A stretch of 64,000 nucleotides of DNA from Winogradskyella eckloniae (GCF_013249045.1 NZ_JABRWP010000001.1:62001-126000); one strand, 5' to 3'; positions 36,958-45,335 are shown, numbered from the stretch's first letter. The notes: a model not told the origin generated them from the sequence alone. Numbers and translations: made by a program.

Positions 36958-38436
36958 TTAATTATCTTGACTAAACGCGTTAATCATTTTGTATTTTGAA
37001 TCTAGATATTTCTGTGTAATAGACTTCATTAATTTTTTATGAAAAACGATGCCTACCAATCCTAAAACGATAAGCAAAGCTACTGCAGCTGCAAAACCTA
37101 CTAACCAATTTACTAGGCCAAACATTACCATTGGCACCAACATTAACGGAATACCAATAAGCCATTGTACAGCGCCTGTACCTTGGTAATTAAAAGCGGC
37201 TTTTTTATCTAATTCTATTTTTTTTCGGTTGAAGGATCCTCCCCAAAGTATCACGTGTGTATTCACACCAATATTATAAATAGCTGCAGCGAAATGTGCT
37301 ATTAAAATTTTATAACCAAAATACACATAAGGAATGCCGAGTACAAAAAGCAACACTACACTAATGACCATTAAAATGAATTTTGAACGTAAATATTGCT
37401 CGTATTTAATATTCTGACTCATTAGCAGTTTGTAATACCCACTATCCCAAGCCGGAATGAATTGTCCGAAATTGATAAGAAAGAATCCTGTTGAAAAAAT
37501 CCCGATAAAAGCAGACATAAAAGTCATTTCTCTATACATGGGTTGCGGATAAAAGAATAAACCGTACAAAACACCAATTAACAATAAAAATGCCATGGAT
37601 TTGGTACGCTTATTTCTCCAGATGAGTTTTAAATCTAGCTTCATAAATGGCGCAACATCTCCAAAACGTTCTGTCCAAGATAAATCTGCTGCATTAACTT
37701 CCGCAACTTTAGATTTTAAAGAACTATCTAAGAAAAGTTTACTTCTTAAAATTTTAAAGTTATAAGCATAACAAGCGGCTAAAATCGCTATTGGAACCAA
37801 TATTAGAATAGGATTATTCGCTATGCCTAAAAGTGCATCTCCTACTAACGAAGTCATTGGTAATACACCAAAATAATTTAAACCAAATAAAACACCAACT
37901 ACGGTAATAATTGGTAAAAATGATAATTCCTTTTCTGAAGAAAATGCCTCAATAATAAAGTTTAAAAAATTTGAAATCAGCACCAAAATTATCATGGCAA
38001 ATAGCCATGTTACTATCATAGAGGTGGCATAACCATCCATAATGAGCATAATACTAAATGGTATTATAGCAAACAAAGGCAACAAATTAAAAAAGGAAGC
38101 CACCGATTTTCCTAAAACATAATTAACAACGGTTGACCGTTTAATAGGTAGCGTTAATAAAGGCTTTACGCTCATTACAGGTAACTTTTGTAAAAAAAAG
38201 CGCATCATTAAGTCGCCAATAATCCAGAAGAATACATAGCCATTAGCTATTACAAATGGGTCTTGGTCAGGAAAGGTTTTCTTTAAAATTAGAAGAAGTC
38301 CGAAGCCTAAGCCTAAAAACATTACAATAAAATAAAGCGCAAAAAACACCATTAAAATATTGATAGCCATGTTTTTTTGCCAATAAGACGAACGGAAATA
38401 TTGTTTCCATTCTAGATTGAGAAAGTGTTTTATCAT
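36958..38436 (-). CDS. DUF5687 ABC-2-like permease
   Basis: A 492-residue integral membrane protein with about 12 hydrophobic helices. The N-terminus MIKHFLNLEWKQYFRSS and the LPIKRSTVVNYVLGKS segment correspond to DUF5687, a Bacteroidota ABC permease-like family. A central cytoplasmic stretch with WTERFG precedes a second block of helices starting at KLIWRNKRTKSMAF, so it looks like two fused ABC-2 half permeases. Its partner is the ATPase 12 bases downstream. Substrate is unknown. Confidence 0.88.
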   Translation of the reverse strand: MIKHFLNLEWKQYFRSSYWQKNMAINILMVFFALYFIVMFLGLGFGLLLILKKTFPDQDPFVIANGYVFFWIIGDLMMRFFLQKLPVMSVKPLLTLPIKRSTVVNYVLGKSVASFFNLLPLFAIIPFSIMLIMDGYATSMIVTWLFAMIILVLISNFLNFIIEAFSSEKELSFLPIITVVGVLFGLNYFGVLPMTSLVGDALLGIANNPILILVPIAILAACYAYNFKILRSKLFLDSSLKSKVAEVNAADLSWTERFGDVAPFMKLDLKLIWRNKRTKSMAFLLLIGVLYGLFFYPQPMYREMTFMSAFIGIFSTGFFLINFGQFIPAWDSGYYKLLMSQNIKYEQYLRSKFILMVISVVLLFVLGIPYVYFGYKILIAHFAAAIYNIGVNTHVILWGGSFNRKKIELDKKAAFNYQGTGAVQWLIGIPLMLVPMVMFGLVNWLVGFAAAVALLIVLGLVGIVFHKKLMKSITQKYLDSKYKMINAFSQDN

Positions 38437-38487
38437 AATGTAATGATGGGTTGGTTTATGTAGTAAGTATTAAAAACTAAGAATTTG

Positions 38488-39177
38488 TTACAAACTAAAT
38501 TCTGGATAGGTTTCATTTAGTAGTTTTTCGGCTTTGTTTGGGATGATTTGGAAGCTGATATAGTTTATTAAAACTAATGCTGTAAATCCCAAGGAAAAGA
38601 GTGTTAAGAATAAAGTGCTCATTTCAAACTTTTCTGGAATTATAAATACATTATACAATTGCGAAAGAAAAATCAATGACGTACCTCCTGCCTGTTTAAA
38701 AATCATTTCTTCTAAGAGCCATTTTTTATTAGATATTTCTTTCCGTTTTCTAAATTGCCTATTCAATTGTATACTTTTATACATAGCCCATGCTGTAATA
38801 ATAGCATACATAACTATAGAAAAAACGTTAGTGTGACCTATTGAAAACATAACATAAAACACCACAAACAAAGCTATGGTTCCAATAATTTGTGGAAGTT
38901 CAAACCATTTTCTAAGCTCTGCCCACAAATACTTTCTATAGCGCTTATTCATCGCCTTTTGTTTTTGCTCAATGGCATTCATAAAACCAAAAATGCCAAA
39001 TTTTTTGAAGGCTATATTTTTGGCGTCTTCAAAACTGAGTTTTGGTTGGTCTTGCCATTGCGTTTCAATATCATTGGCTAAATGATCTACGAGTTCGGTT
39101 TGCAAGTCGTAATGCTCTACAAAATGTTGTCTAGTAAAGGCATAGAGGTCTTGTATTTGGGATTCGGTTAGTTTCAT
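38488..39177 (-). CDS. Membrane protein with HAAS-like N-terminal domain
   Basis: A 229-residue protein. Residues 1-75 are helical with LYDLQTELVDHLANDIE-like and SFEDAKNIAFKKFG patterns: an acidic helix with Glu/His, then a Ser-x-Glu-x-Ala helix ending in FG. This resembles the HAAS/DUF1700 domain found next to PadR regulators. Four or so membrane helices follow (about 90-225). Its start overlaps the stop of its paralogue by four bases (ATGA type). Function is inferred from position between padR and the ABC exporter; it might sense membrane or substrate state. Confidence 0.78.
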   Translation of the reverse strand: MKLTESQIQDLYAFTRQHFVEHYDLQTELVDHLANDIETQWQDQPKLSFEDAKNIAFKKFGIFGFMNAIEQKQKAMNKRYRKYLWAELRKWFELPQIIGTIALFVVFYVMFSIGHTNVFSIVMYAIITAWAMYKSIQLNRQFRKRKEISNKKWLLEEMIFKQAGGTSLIFLSQLYNVFIIPEKFEMSTLFLTLFSLGFTALVLINYISFQIIPNKAEKLLNETYPEFSL

Positions 39178-39896
39178 GATATTAAAAGCTTGTAACGTTC
39201 ATTATAAGTATTATAAATCTTAATAAAATTATTTACACTATGCCTACTGAATACAAATAGTAAAGCGAATAAACAGAACAAAATATAATATGGCTTAACC
39301 TCAGCATTTTCAAAATTCCAATTAAAAAGCATAATTAACCAATACGGAAGTTGAGTTAATAATAGTGATGACGCAACTGCAGACTGAATATTTAATGATT
39401 TAGATTTAAACTTTTTTAAACCTCCATAAAACAATTTAGTGAACTCAGAAATAAAAATTCCAGACATAATCGCAAAGAGTCCAGCTTTGATGCTATATTG
39501 ATAAGCTACAAAAGTTACTATTGCTAGTAACAGTAATTCAACAAAAAACCTAATCGAAGTAATAAAAGGTACAAATGTTTTCCAATATGCCTTTCGATGC
39601 TTTCTTCCTATCTCTTTTTGCTTATTTCTTATAAACTTCTTAAATCCAGCATTGCTCTGATACAGTCCTTTTTCAAAAATCTTATCTTTTGAAACTCCAA
39701 ATTCAATAAATTGGTTGCCAAAACTTCTATGAACATCTAGTAAAGCTTCATTAAACGAAATACCATCGTTAGTCATTTTATCTTCAACCGCAGAAACAAT
39801 GTGGTCTAGTAATTCTATACGCACATCCCAAAACTTAACCTCATTTTTAATGAGGTAGTTGTCTATAAATTGTATTTCTTGTTTTGTTAGATTCAT
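39174..39896 (-). CDS. Paralogous membrane protein with HAAS-like N-terminal domain
   Basis: A 240-residue paralogue of the next gene. The N-terminal domain shows the same pattern (KFWDVRIELLDHIVSAVEDK, ISFNEALLDVHRSFG), followed by a basic linker and four membrane helices. The two overlap by four bases, so they are translated together and probably form a heteromer. A TAAATTTG box lies 12 bases upstream, which may give a promoter separate from padR. Confidence 0.78.
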   Translation of the reverse strand: MNLTKQEIQFIDNYLIKNEVKFWDVRIELLDHIVSAVEDKMTNDGISFNEALLDVHRSFGNQFIEFGVSKDKIFEKGLYQSNAGFKKFIRNKQKEIGRKHRKAYWKTFVPFITSIRFFVELLLLAIVTFVAYQYSIKAGLFAIMSGIFISEFTKLFYGGLKKFKSKSLNIQSAVASSLLLTQLPYWLIMLFNWNFENAEVKPYYILFCLFALLFVFSRHSVNNFIKIYNTYNERYKLLIS

Positions 39897-39907
39897 TATT
39901 TAATAAT

Positions 39908-39928
39908 CAAATTTAGACCTGCTAGGTC
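39908..39928. repeat. Half copy of the ACCTGCTAGGT repeat, overlapping a promoter-like box
   Basis: AGACCTGCTAGGTC (39915-39928) matches half of the paired repeats at 40337 and 42714. Next to it, minus-strand TAAATTTG (39915 to 39908) matches the promoter box consensus. Confidence 0.5.
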
Positions 39929-39936
39929 AACCATGA

Positions 39937-40269
39937 TTAAGCCAGTTTTGGATTTACCAAAGCTTGCATAGTTTTAATGTACTCCGCTAATTCTTCAAGC
40001 TTAGTAACGGTTTCTTTAGTTCCGGTTTCTGTTAACTTGTAATATTTGCGCAAACGGTTATCTACTTTTGCGACTTCAACATCTAATAAACCTTCAGCTT
40101 CTAACTTGTGTAACGCAGGATATAAGGCACCTTCTGTAATCTTAAGTTCACCTTTGGTTAATGCCTTTACTTTTTGGGTAATCTCGTAACCATACATTTT
40201 ATCGTGCTCATTTAAAAGCTTTAAAATAATGGTATTTAAACTCCCTTTATATAATTTTGAATTGCTCAT
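39937..40269 (-). CDS. PadR-family transcriptional repressor
   Basis: A 110-residue PadR-type winged-helix protein. It begins SKLYKGSLNTIILKLLNEHDKMYGYEI, has KITEGALYPALHKLEAEGLL as the recognition helix and wing region, and ends with a short dimerisation helix, i.e. subfamily PadR-s2. A perfect 9-bp palindrome covers its promoter, so it is probably self-repressing. It is the first gene of the padR, HAAS-like pair, permease and ATPase run, the usual layout for a PadR controlling an ABC exporter. Confidence 0.93.
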   Translation of the reverse strand: MSNSKLYKGSLNTIILKLLNEHDKMYGYEITQKVKALTKGELKITEGALYPALHKLEAEGLLDVEVAKVDNRLRKYYKLTETGTKETVTKLEELAEYIKTMQALVNPKLA

Positions 40270-40276
40270 TGTACTA

Positions 40277-40305
40277 CAAATATATACATAATTCTCTTAT
40301 GTATA
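40277..40305 (-). promoter_or_regulatory. padR promoter and palindromic operator
   Basis: On the minus strand TATATTTG (40284 to 40277) fits the minus-7 box eight bases upstream of the padR ATG. Overlapping it, TATACATAA-TTCTC-TTATGTATA (40283-40305) is a perfect 9-bp inverted repeat with a 5-base spacer, containing the ACAT/ATGT core typical of PadR operators. This is good evidence for autoregulation. Confidence 0.75.
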
Positions 40306-40336
40306 AGAAACTTAGGTATGTGTTTTGTAAAATTTT

Positions 40337-40369
40337 AGACCTGCTAGGTTTTAAAAACCTGCTAGGTCT
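40337..40369. repeat. Paired ACCTGCTAGGT intergenic repeat
   Basis: AGACCTGCTAGGT, TTTAAAA and ACCTGCTAGGTCT in series give two direct copies of an 11-mer that is itself nearly palindromic, so the unit also folds as a hairpin. It lies in the padR/reductase divergent region. Confidence 0.6.
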
Positions 40370-40382
40370 GTAAGAGTTTGTT

Positions 40383-40390
40383 TATCTTTG
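40383..40390 (+). promoter_or_regulatory. Minus-7 promoter box of the PaaE-like gene
   Basis: TATCTTTG matches TAnnTTTG 17 bases before the ATG at 40407. The upstream minus-33 position falls in the ACCTGCTAGGT repeat and has no exact TTG. Confidence 0.5.
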
Positions 40391-40406
40391 CAAAAAATTA
40401 TTTTTA

Positions 40407-41465
40407 ATGTCACAATTTCATTCACTCACTATACAATCAGTTGATAAAGTAACAGACAATTCGGTTGCCATTACCTTTGATATTCCTGATACTCTTAAAG
40501 ATACATTCAGCTTTAAAGCCGGACAATATATTACCTTAAAGACCACTATAAATGGCGAAGATATTAGAAGAGATTACTCTATCTGTGCATCTCAAAATAG
40601 TGGAAATGTAACCGTTGCTGTTAAAGCGGTTGAAAACGGAACGTTTTCTAACTATGCCAACACAATTCTTAAAGCTGGCGATATTTTAGAGGTTGCAGAA
40701 CCTAATGGTCGTTTTGTGTTTGAAGCAAATGCGGCTAAAACCAGAACTATTGCTGCTTTTGCTGCTGGTAGCGGAATTACACCTGTACTTAGTATCGCAA
40801 AAACGCTCTTAGAAGAAGAACCATTTAGTAATTTTATATTGGTTTACGGTAACAAAACATTGACTGATGCGATGTTTATTGACCAATTATTACAGATGAA
40901 ACAACAGTACGATAATCGTTTTCATGCGCACTTTATTTACAGTCAAGCGCAAGAAGAAGATGCCTTATTTGGACGTATTGAAAAAAGCACTGTTAACCTC
41001 ATTGTAAAAAACAAATACAAAGGTGTTACCATAGAAAATTTCTACCTCTGTGGACCAGAACAAATGATTCATACGGTTAAAGATGTTTTAATTGAAAATG
41101 GTGTAAAAGAAAAAGCCATTAAGTTTGAATTATTTACTGCACCTATTGAAACGGAAGCTGAAGTGGCTACAGATTTACCTTCTGGCGAAACTAAAATTAA
41201 AGTGGTGGTTGATGAAGAAGAATTTGAATTCAACATGTCTCAAAAGTCAACCATTCTTGATGCCGCATTAAAACAAGATATTGATGCACCATATTCTTGT
41301 CAAGGTGGAATTTGCAGTAGTTGTATTGCCAAAGTAACTGAAGGTACAGCAGAAATGCGTCAGAATAATATTTTAACGGATGGCGAAGTTGCAGAAGGTT
41401 TAATATTAACCTGCCAAGCGCATCCTACATCTGCTACTATTGCTGTGGATTTTGATGATGTTTAA
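40407..41465 (+). CDS. PaaE-like ferredoxin reductase (FAD, NAD(P), 2Fe-2S)
   Basis: A 352-residue three-domain electron-transfer protein. The FAD domain (about 1-105) has RRDYSICAS; the NAD(P) domain (about 110-230) has AAGSGITPVLSI and the final LCGPEQMI. The C-terminal plant-type ferredoxin domain has the cluster ligands in CQGGICSSC plus a later Cys in ILTCQAHP. It resembles PaaE, the reductase of phenylacetyl-CoA epoxidase, but no paaABCD genes are present, so its partner oxygenase is unknown. Flavobacteria often carry such a lone copy. Confidence 0.9.
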   Translation: MSQFHSLTIQSVDKVTDNSVAITFDIPDTLKDTFSFKAGQYITLKTTINGEDIRRDYSICASQNSGNVTVAVKAVENGTFSNYANTILKAGDILEVAEPNGRFVFEANAAKTRTIAAFAAGSGITPVLSIAKTLLEEEPFSNFILVYGNKTLTDAMFIDQLLQMKQQYDNRFHAHFIYSQAQEEDALFGRIEKSTVNLIVKNKYKGVTIENFYLCGPEQMIHTVKDVLIENGVKEKAIKFELFTAPIETEAEVATDLPSGETKIKVVVDEEEFEFNMSQKSTILDAALKQDIDAPYSCQGGICSSCIAKVTEGTAEMRQNNILTDGEVAEGLILTCQAHPTSATIAVDFDDV

Positions 41466-41480
41466 AATAGCCTTCCCTAA

Positions 41481-41630
41481 CCCTTCCAAAGGAAGGGAAC
41501 TAGCTACTTATGTAAAAAGAAACTGCAACCTTTTATGTTTTGAAACATAAAAGGTCTTCTTGTGTTAGCTAGATTCTCGATACAAAATTCTAAAAAAAGA
41601 ATTTCACTCGAACTGACGTTACGTTAGTTG
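41481..41630. repeat. Cluster of intergenic palindromes, possible bidirectional terminator
   Basis: Three inverted repeats lie between two convergent genes. CCCTTCC-AAA-GGAAGGG is at 41481-41497. A perfect 13-bp stem, ACCTTTTATGTTT / AAACATAAAAGGT with a 2-base gap, is at 41528-41555. A TCTCGATACAAAATTC...GAATTTCACTCGAACTGAC segment lies at about 41575-41620, resembling a repeat common in flavobacterial spacers. The 13-bp stem may end both transcripts, though the T runs are weak. Confidence 0.6.
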
Positions 41631-41687
41631 TTTGACCTTAAATCTTTTATTTTGATTTAGAAGAATAAAAACGTGTAACGGGACGTT

Positions 41688-42704
41688 TTATATAACGGCT
41701 ATAATTTTTGAAAGGATTGCTTCTTCAGGAACACTACTTGCTGCATTCTCGTAACCTTCAGGGAACTTATTTCCGTAGATTGATGTTGGGATTAGTGGGA
41801 ATTGTTGTATGTCTGCCGTAAGTGCAAAATCTACAGGTTGATTAAAAGGTGCAAAACCAGCAAAAGGATGCGTTACGCCCCAAATGGTTATAACCTTTTT
41901 ACCTAACATTGCTGCCATGTGTGCATTTCCAGAATCCATAGCTAACATAAGGTCTACATTTGAAATGAGACTGAGTTCTTCTTCTAAATTTAATTTTCCC
42001 GCTACAGAAACGACGTTATTGAATTTGGTTTCAAATTGATTTAAAATGCCCACTTCCTTTTGTCCTCCACCAAATAAAATGATATTGCTATTTTTAGACA
42101 GTTCGCTAATCACATTTTCCATTTGATTTAATGGATACATTTTACTTTCATGTGCTGCAAATGGTGCAATACCAATTGTTTTTAAGTCCTTATTTGATAT
42201 AAACGATTTTAAATTTTCAGATAAAGATTTAGGCTCAGGAAATTTAGGTTGCGATAAATCTACAGAATAACCCAAAGCTTCAAAAACCTCAACATAACGT
42301 TGATGTGTGGTTTTTAATTGTTCAAACTTTTTCCCAGACACCAACGCTTTTTTCTCAGCTCTACCTTTATCTAATTGCACCACTTTTTTTCCGAAGAAAA
42401 AGAACTTTAAAATTTTACTTCGTAATACATTGTGCAAGTCTGCAACAGCATCAAAGTTTAAAGCTTTTAGTGTTTTAGATAATTTATAAAGTCCTAAAAC
42501 ACCTTTATGCTTGCCTTTTAAATCGGCTTCAAACACCGTAACATTTTCTAAATCTTGAAAGAAAGGTTTAAAAAATGCCCTAGTAACGACTGTTATTTTT
42601 AGTTCGGGATGTTGTGCTGTTAATGCACGCAACACAGGTACTGTCATGGCTACGTCTCCCATTGCAGAAAACCTTAGAACTAATATGTGGTTTGGTTTTG
42701 GCAT
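41688..42704 (-). CDS. Glycosyltransferase family 9 (heptosyltransferase-like)
   Basis: A 338-residue GT9/GT-B protein related to LPS heptosyltransferases. The N-terminal RFSAMGDVAMTVPVLRAL and the DLHNVLRS motif are characteristic. The C-terminal domain has IGIAPFAAHESKMYP, ILFGGGQKE and MDSGNAHMAAMLGKKVITIWG, which form the sugar-nucleotide site. It likely adds a sugar to the lipopolysaccharide core at the inner face of the inner membrane. It lies downstream of the DUF4254 gene in the same direction, 87 bases away across a repeat block. The pair recurs in this family as I recall. Confidence 0.92.
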   Translation of the reverse strand: MPKPNHILVLRFSAMGDVAMTVPVLRALTAQHPELKITVVTRAFFKPFFQDLENVTVFEADLKGKHKGVLGLYKLSKTLKALNFDAVADLHNVLRSKILKFFFFGKKVVQLDKGRAEKKALVSGKKFEQLKTTHQRYVEVFEALGYSVDLSQPKFPEPKSLSENLKSFISNKDLKTIGIAPFAAHESKMYPLNQMENVISELSKNSNIILFGGGQKEVGILNQFETKFNNVVSVAGKLNLEEELSLISNVDLMLAMDSGNAHMAAMLGKKVITIWGVTHPFAGFAPFNQPVDFALTADIQQFPLIPTSIYGNKFPEGYENAASSVPEEAILSKIIAVI

Positions 42705-42713
42705 TTAAATAAT

Positions 42714-42780
42714 TAGACAGACCTGCTAGGTTCTGGAAACCTGCTAGGTCTTATCATCTTAAACACCACCTGACAGGTTT
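42714..42780. repeat. ACCTGCTAGGT repeat array
   Basis: AGACCTGCTAGGTT, then AAACCTGCTAGGTCT, then a variant ACCTGACAGGTTT follow one another between the GT9 and DUF4254 genes. The first two match the pair at 40337. All are near-palindromic. Confidence 0.6.
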
Positions 42781-42790
42781 ATTTGGAAAA

Positions 42791-43399
42791 TTATTTTTGT
42801 CCTCTTAAAACAGGGTTAAGTTCATCATCATTATACATTTTCATTTGCTTATACACCTTCATGTACTTATCGCCATTAGAAATGTCTTCTAATAAATCAT
42901 CTATCGCAGTACTTAAATCTACGCGTTGCTCTAATAAAACGTCTAATTTCTTTTGGCAAGCTGCTTTATGGGCATCAGTGGCATCTTCTCTTACGGTTTC
43001 GAGATGCATGTGGTATATTTTAAGCGCTAAAATTGATAGTCTATCTATAGCCCAAGCCGGACTTTCAGAATTTATTTTAGCATCAGATTTTACAGTAACG
43101 TCTTTGTATTTATCTAAAAAATAACTGTCTATAAATTCTACTGTATCTGTTCTATCTTGGTTAGAAGCATCAATCATACGCTTTAACTTTAACGCAGCAA
43201 CAGGATCAATGTTTGGATCTCTAATAATATCTTCATAAGCCCATTGTACAGTATCTATCCAACATTTTCTGTATAATAAATGTGCTATTAAATCTTCGTC
43301 TTTATTGTATTTATTTGTAAAAGACTGATCTACGGTGTTTAAAACTTTGTACGTTTTTATAACCTCTTGAAATATAGTATTTGCTTTTTCTGAAAACAT
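42791..43399 (-). CDS. DUF4254 protein
   Basis: A 202-residue, mostly helical cytoplasmic protein with LIAHLLYRKCWIDTVQWAYEDIIRDP and RMIDASNQDRTDTVEFID, as in DUF4254. It has no signal peptide and no membrane helices. It is found beside GT9 heptosyltransferase-like genes in Bacteroidota, so a role in LPS core synthesis is possible. No catalytic motif is recognisable. A TATATTTG box lies 23 bases upstream. Confidence 0.85.
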   Translation of the reverse strand: MFSEKANTIFQEVIKTYKVLNTVDQSFTNKYNKDEDLIAHLLYRKCWIDTVQWAYEDIIRDPNIDPVAALKLKRMIDASNQDRTDTVEFIDSYFLDKYKDVTVKSDAKINSESPAWAIDRLSILALKIYHMHLETVREDATDAHKAACQKKLDVLLEQRVDLSTAIDDLLEDISNGDKYMKVYKQMKMYNDDELNPVLRGQK

Positions 43400-43421
43400 A
43401 ATGAAATCGATTTAATTACTG

Positions 43422-43429
43422 CAAATATA
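43422..43429 (-). promoter_or_regulatory. Minus-7 promoter box of the DUF4254 gene
   Basis: On the minus strand TATATTTG (43429 to 43422) matches TAnnTTTG and lies 23 bases before the ATG. Confidence 0.5.
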
Positions 43430-43471
43430 GTTGGAATTATTAACTTTAGCGACAGAACCAAATTCCATATT

Positions 43472-44131
43472 ATGCAAATTCATAACCTTTCTAAAACACC
43501 TTCTATTTTAAATACTTTTATGTCTGAATTAAGAGATAAAACGGTTCAAAAAGATAGCATGCGCTTTAGGCGAAATATAGAACGTATAGGCGAAATAATG
43601 GGTTATGAATTAAGTAAATCACTTCAGTACGAAACTCACAATATTGAAACGCCACTTGGTGTATCTAAGACCGTTTTGCATAAAAAAGACATTGTATTGT
43701 GCTCAATTTTGAGAGCTGGTGTTCCGTTACACAATGGTTTATTGAATTATTTTGATGCGGCAGAAAACGCATTTATTTCGGCGTATAGACAACACAAACA
43801 CAATCCTGATAGTTTTGAAATAATTGTAGAGTATTTGGCCTGCCCAAGCTTAGAAGGCAAAACCTTAATTTTAGCAGATCCGATGTTAGCAACAGGTCAA
43901 TCTATGGTCGCCACTTTTGAAGCCCTAAAACCCTTTGGTACACCAAAAGACATTCATTTAGTAAGTATTATTGGTGCGCAAGATGGTGTAGATTTCATAT
44001 CACATGCTTTTGGCTCTGAGGTAAAACTTTGGATTGCTGCCATCGATGAAAACCTTAACGAAAAGGGTTATATAATTCCTGGATTAGGTGATGCAGGCGA
44101 TTTAGCCTTTGGTAATAAATTACAACAATAA
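43472..44131 (+). CDS. upp: Uracil phosphoribosyltransferase
   Basis: A 219-residue PRTase that makes UMP from uracil and PRPP in pyrimidine salvage. The PRPP loop is LILADPMLATGQSM, and the CSILRAGVPLHNGL and IPGLGDAGDLAFG segments are family landmarks. The uracil-binding end is intact. Its stop overlaps that of the convergent DUF6427 gene by 12 bases. It lies next to DUF6427, DUF6341 and purD, a neighbourhood I recognise from other flavobacteria. Confidence 0.96.
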   Translation: MQIHNLSKTPSILNTFMSELRDKTVQKDSMRFRRNIERIGEIMGYELSKSLQYETHNIETPLGVSKTVLHKKDIVLCSILRAGVPLHNGLLNYFDAAENAFISAYRQHKHNPDSFEIIVEYLACPSLEGKTLILADPMLATGQSMVATFEALKPFGTPKDIHLVSIIGAQDGVDFISHAFGSEVKLWIAAIDENLNEKGYIIPGLGDAGDLAFGNKLQQ

Positions 44132-45037
44132 ACTAATAATTGGTGTAACAATAAAAAGTGTAATAAACACTTCTTTAAACCAACGCTCTGAGATTACTTC
44201 TAAATAATTTGCCATTATGATAGAAAACGGAGCAAACAAAAACAGATATTCACTTCCATTTTTTATTGGCGCAATAATACCAACTAAAATAGCAATAATA
44301 GAAAACCAAGCTATTATAAAATAGGAAGGCCTTATTTTTTTATTCTTGTCAGGAATTCTACGGAAAAAGTAAAATAATGTCCACACCACTGAACTAAATA
44401 AAATAGTTAATTTTAAAATGTTCTCCTTACTGTTGTAAGACGTAAAATCTATACTTGCCTGACGCGCAAAATCTTGAGGCTTAAAATACTCATCATAGCA
44501 AATAATATTGTAAATTAACAATAGAATCAGTGCTGTTACCACTCCTGTAAAGGGAACAACTACATTTTTAAAGTCGTTAAACGAGTAATAAATTAAGGCA
44601 ACTATTACCACAGCAAAAAACAAAATAGACCAAAAATAGAAAAATGAAGCAAGGGTTATCCAAAATGCAGCATCAAATAATTTCTTCTTTATATTTAATT
44701 TAGAATGTAAACTTACAAGTCGTCTTAAAGCAAATAGAATGAACAAATTGGCTATTAATATATCTAAATGGCTCATGGCTTGCGGAAACATCCCAAATAA
44801 TAAACCAAAGGTTAGAATAGCATAACTATTTCGCTCAGTTAAATTGTTTTTAGCAACAATAAAATCAACAAGAAAGACTAAAAACAAGGTAATTACCCAT
44901 TTAAAAAGCATAACTAATGCTGTATTTAAATCCGATAGTAGTAAGGTGTAATTTGATAAAATAAAAAGGAGAGTTACATAAACAGCAACGAATATGAAGT
45001 TTATAGGCTTAGATTTACTAAAAACACTTGTAATCAT
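44120..45037 (-). CDS. DUF6427 membrane protein
   Basis: A 305-residue integral membrane protein with about nine to ten helices, starting MITSVFSKSKPINFIFVAVY. It matches what I know as DUF6427, with no recognised catalytic residues. The layout (short loops, paired helices) is somewhat like EpsG/Wzy-type or GT-C membrane proteins but too short to claim. It converges on upp with overlapping stops and diverges from the small DUF6341 gene. Confidence 0.82.
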   Translation of the reverse strand: MITSVFSKSKPINFIFVAVYVTLLFILSNYTLLLSDLNTALVMLFKWVITLFLVFLVDFIVAKNNLTERNSYAILTFGLLFGMFPQAMSHLDILIANLFILFALRRLVSLHSKLNIKKKLFDAAFWITLASFFYFWSILFFAVVIVALIYYSFNDFKNVVVPFTGVVTALILLLIYNIICYDEYFKPQDFARQASIDFTSYNSKENILKLTILFSSVVWTLFYFFRRIPDKNKKIRPSYFIIAWFSIIAILVGIIAPIKNGSEYLFLFAPFSIIMANYLEVISERWFKEVFITLFIVTPIISLLL

Positions 45038-45057
45038 TAACAGTTTTTGTATTTTTG
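45028..45057 (+). promoter_or_regulatory. Promoter of the DUF6341 gene
   Basis: TTG at 45028-45030, 19 bases and TATTTTTG at 45050-45057 match the Bacteroidota consensus. The leader of about 45 bases contains a 7-bp inverted repeat, CCAATTC / GAATTGG (45068-45090). Confidence 0.7.
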
Positions 45058-45107
45058 CATTTCAATTCCAATTCAGCATATTAGAATTGGTGTAAATTTA
45101 TAAAGTT

Positions 45108-45335
45108 ATGACTGATTTCTTTAATGGAATAGCGGATTTATTTGTGAACGTGTTATTTGCACCATTCGATGCGCTAAGAGCCTTAGAACTTGAAAGTTGG
45201 TTTACGGCCAACATATTCTCATGGATATTTATGACTATTGGCTTTGTTGCATTTGTGTATTGGATGCTAGAACTTAAAAAATACAATGATAATGGTGAGG
45301 AAGATAAAAGTATATCTTCTCATTCTTATCTTTAA
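45108..45335 (+). CDS. DUF6341 small membrane protein
   Basis: A 75-residue protein with an amphipathic N-terminal half (DFFNGIADLFVNVLFAPFDALRALE) and one membrane helix (about 41-60), then a charged tail rich in Asp, Glu, Lys and Ser. It matches DUF6341, a small Bacteroidota family found beside upp/purD. No function is known to me. A near-perfect promoter precedes it. Confidence 0.8.
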   Translation: MTDFFNGIADLFVNVLFAPFDALRALELESWFTANIFSWIFMTIGFVAFVYWMLELKKYNDNGEEDKSISSHSYL

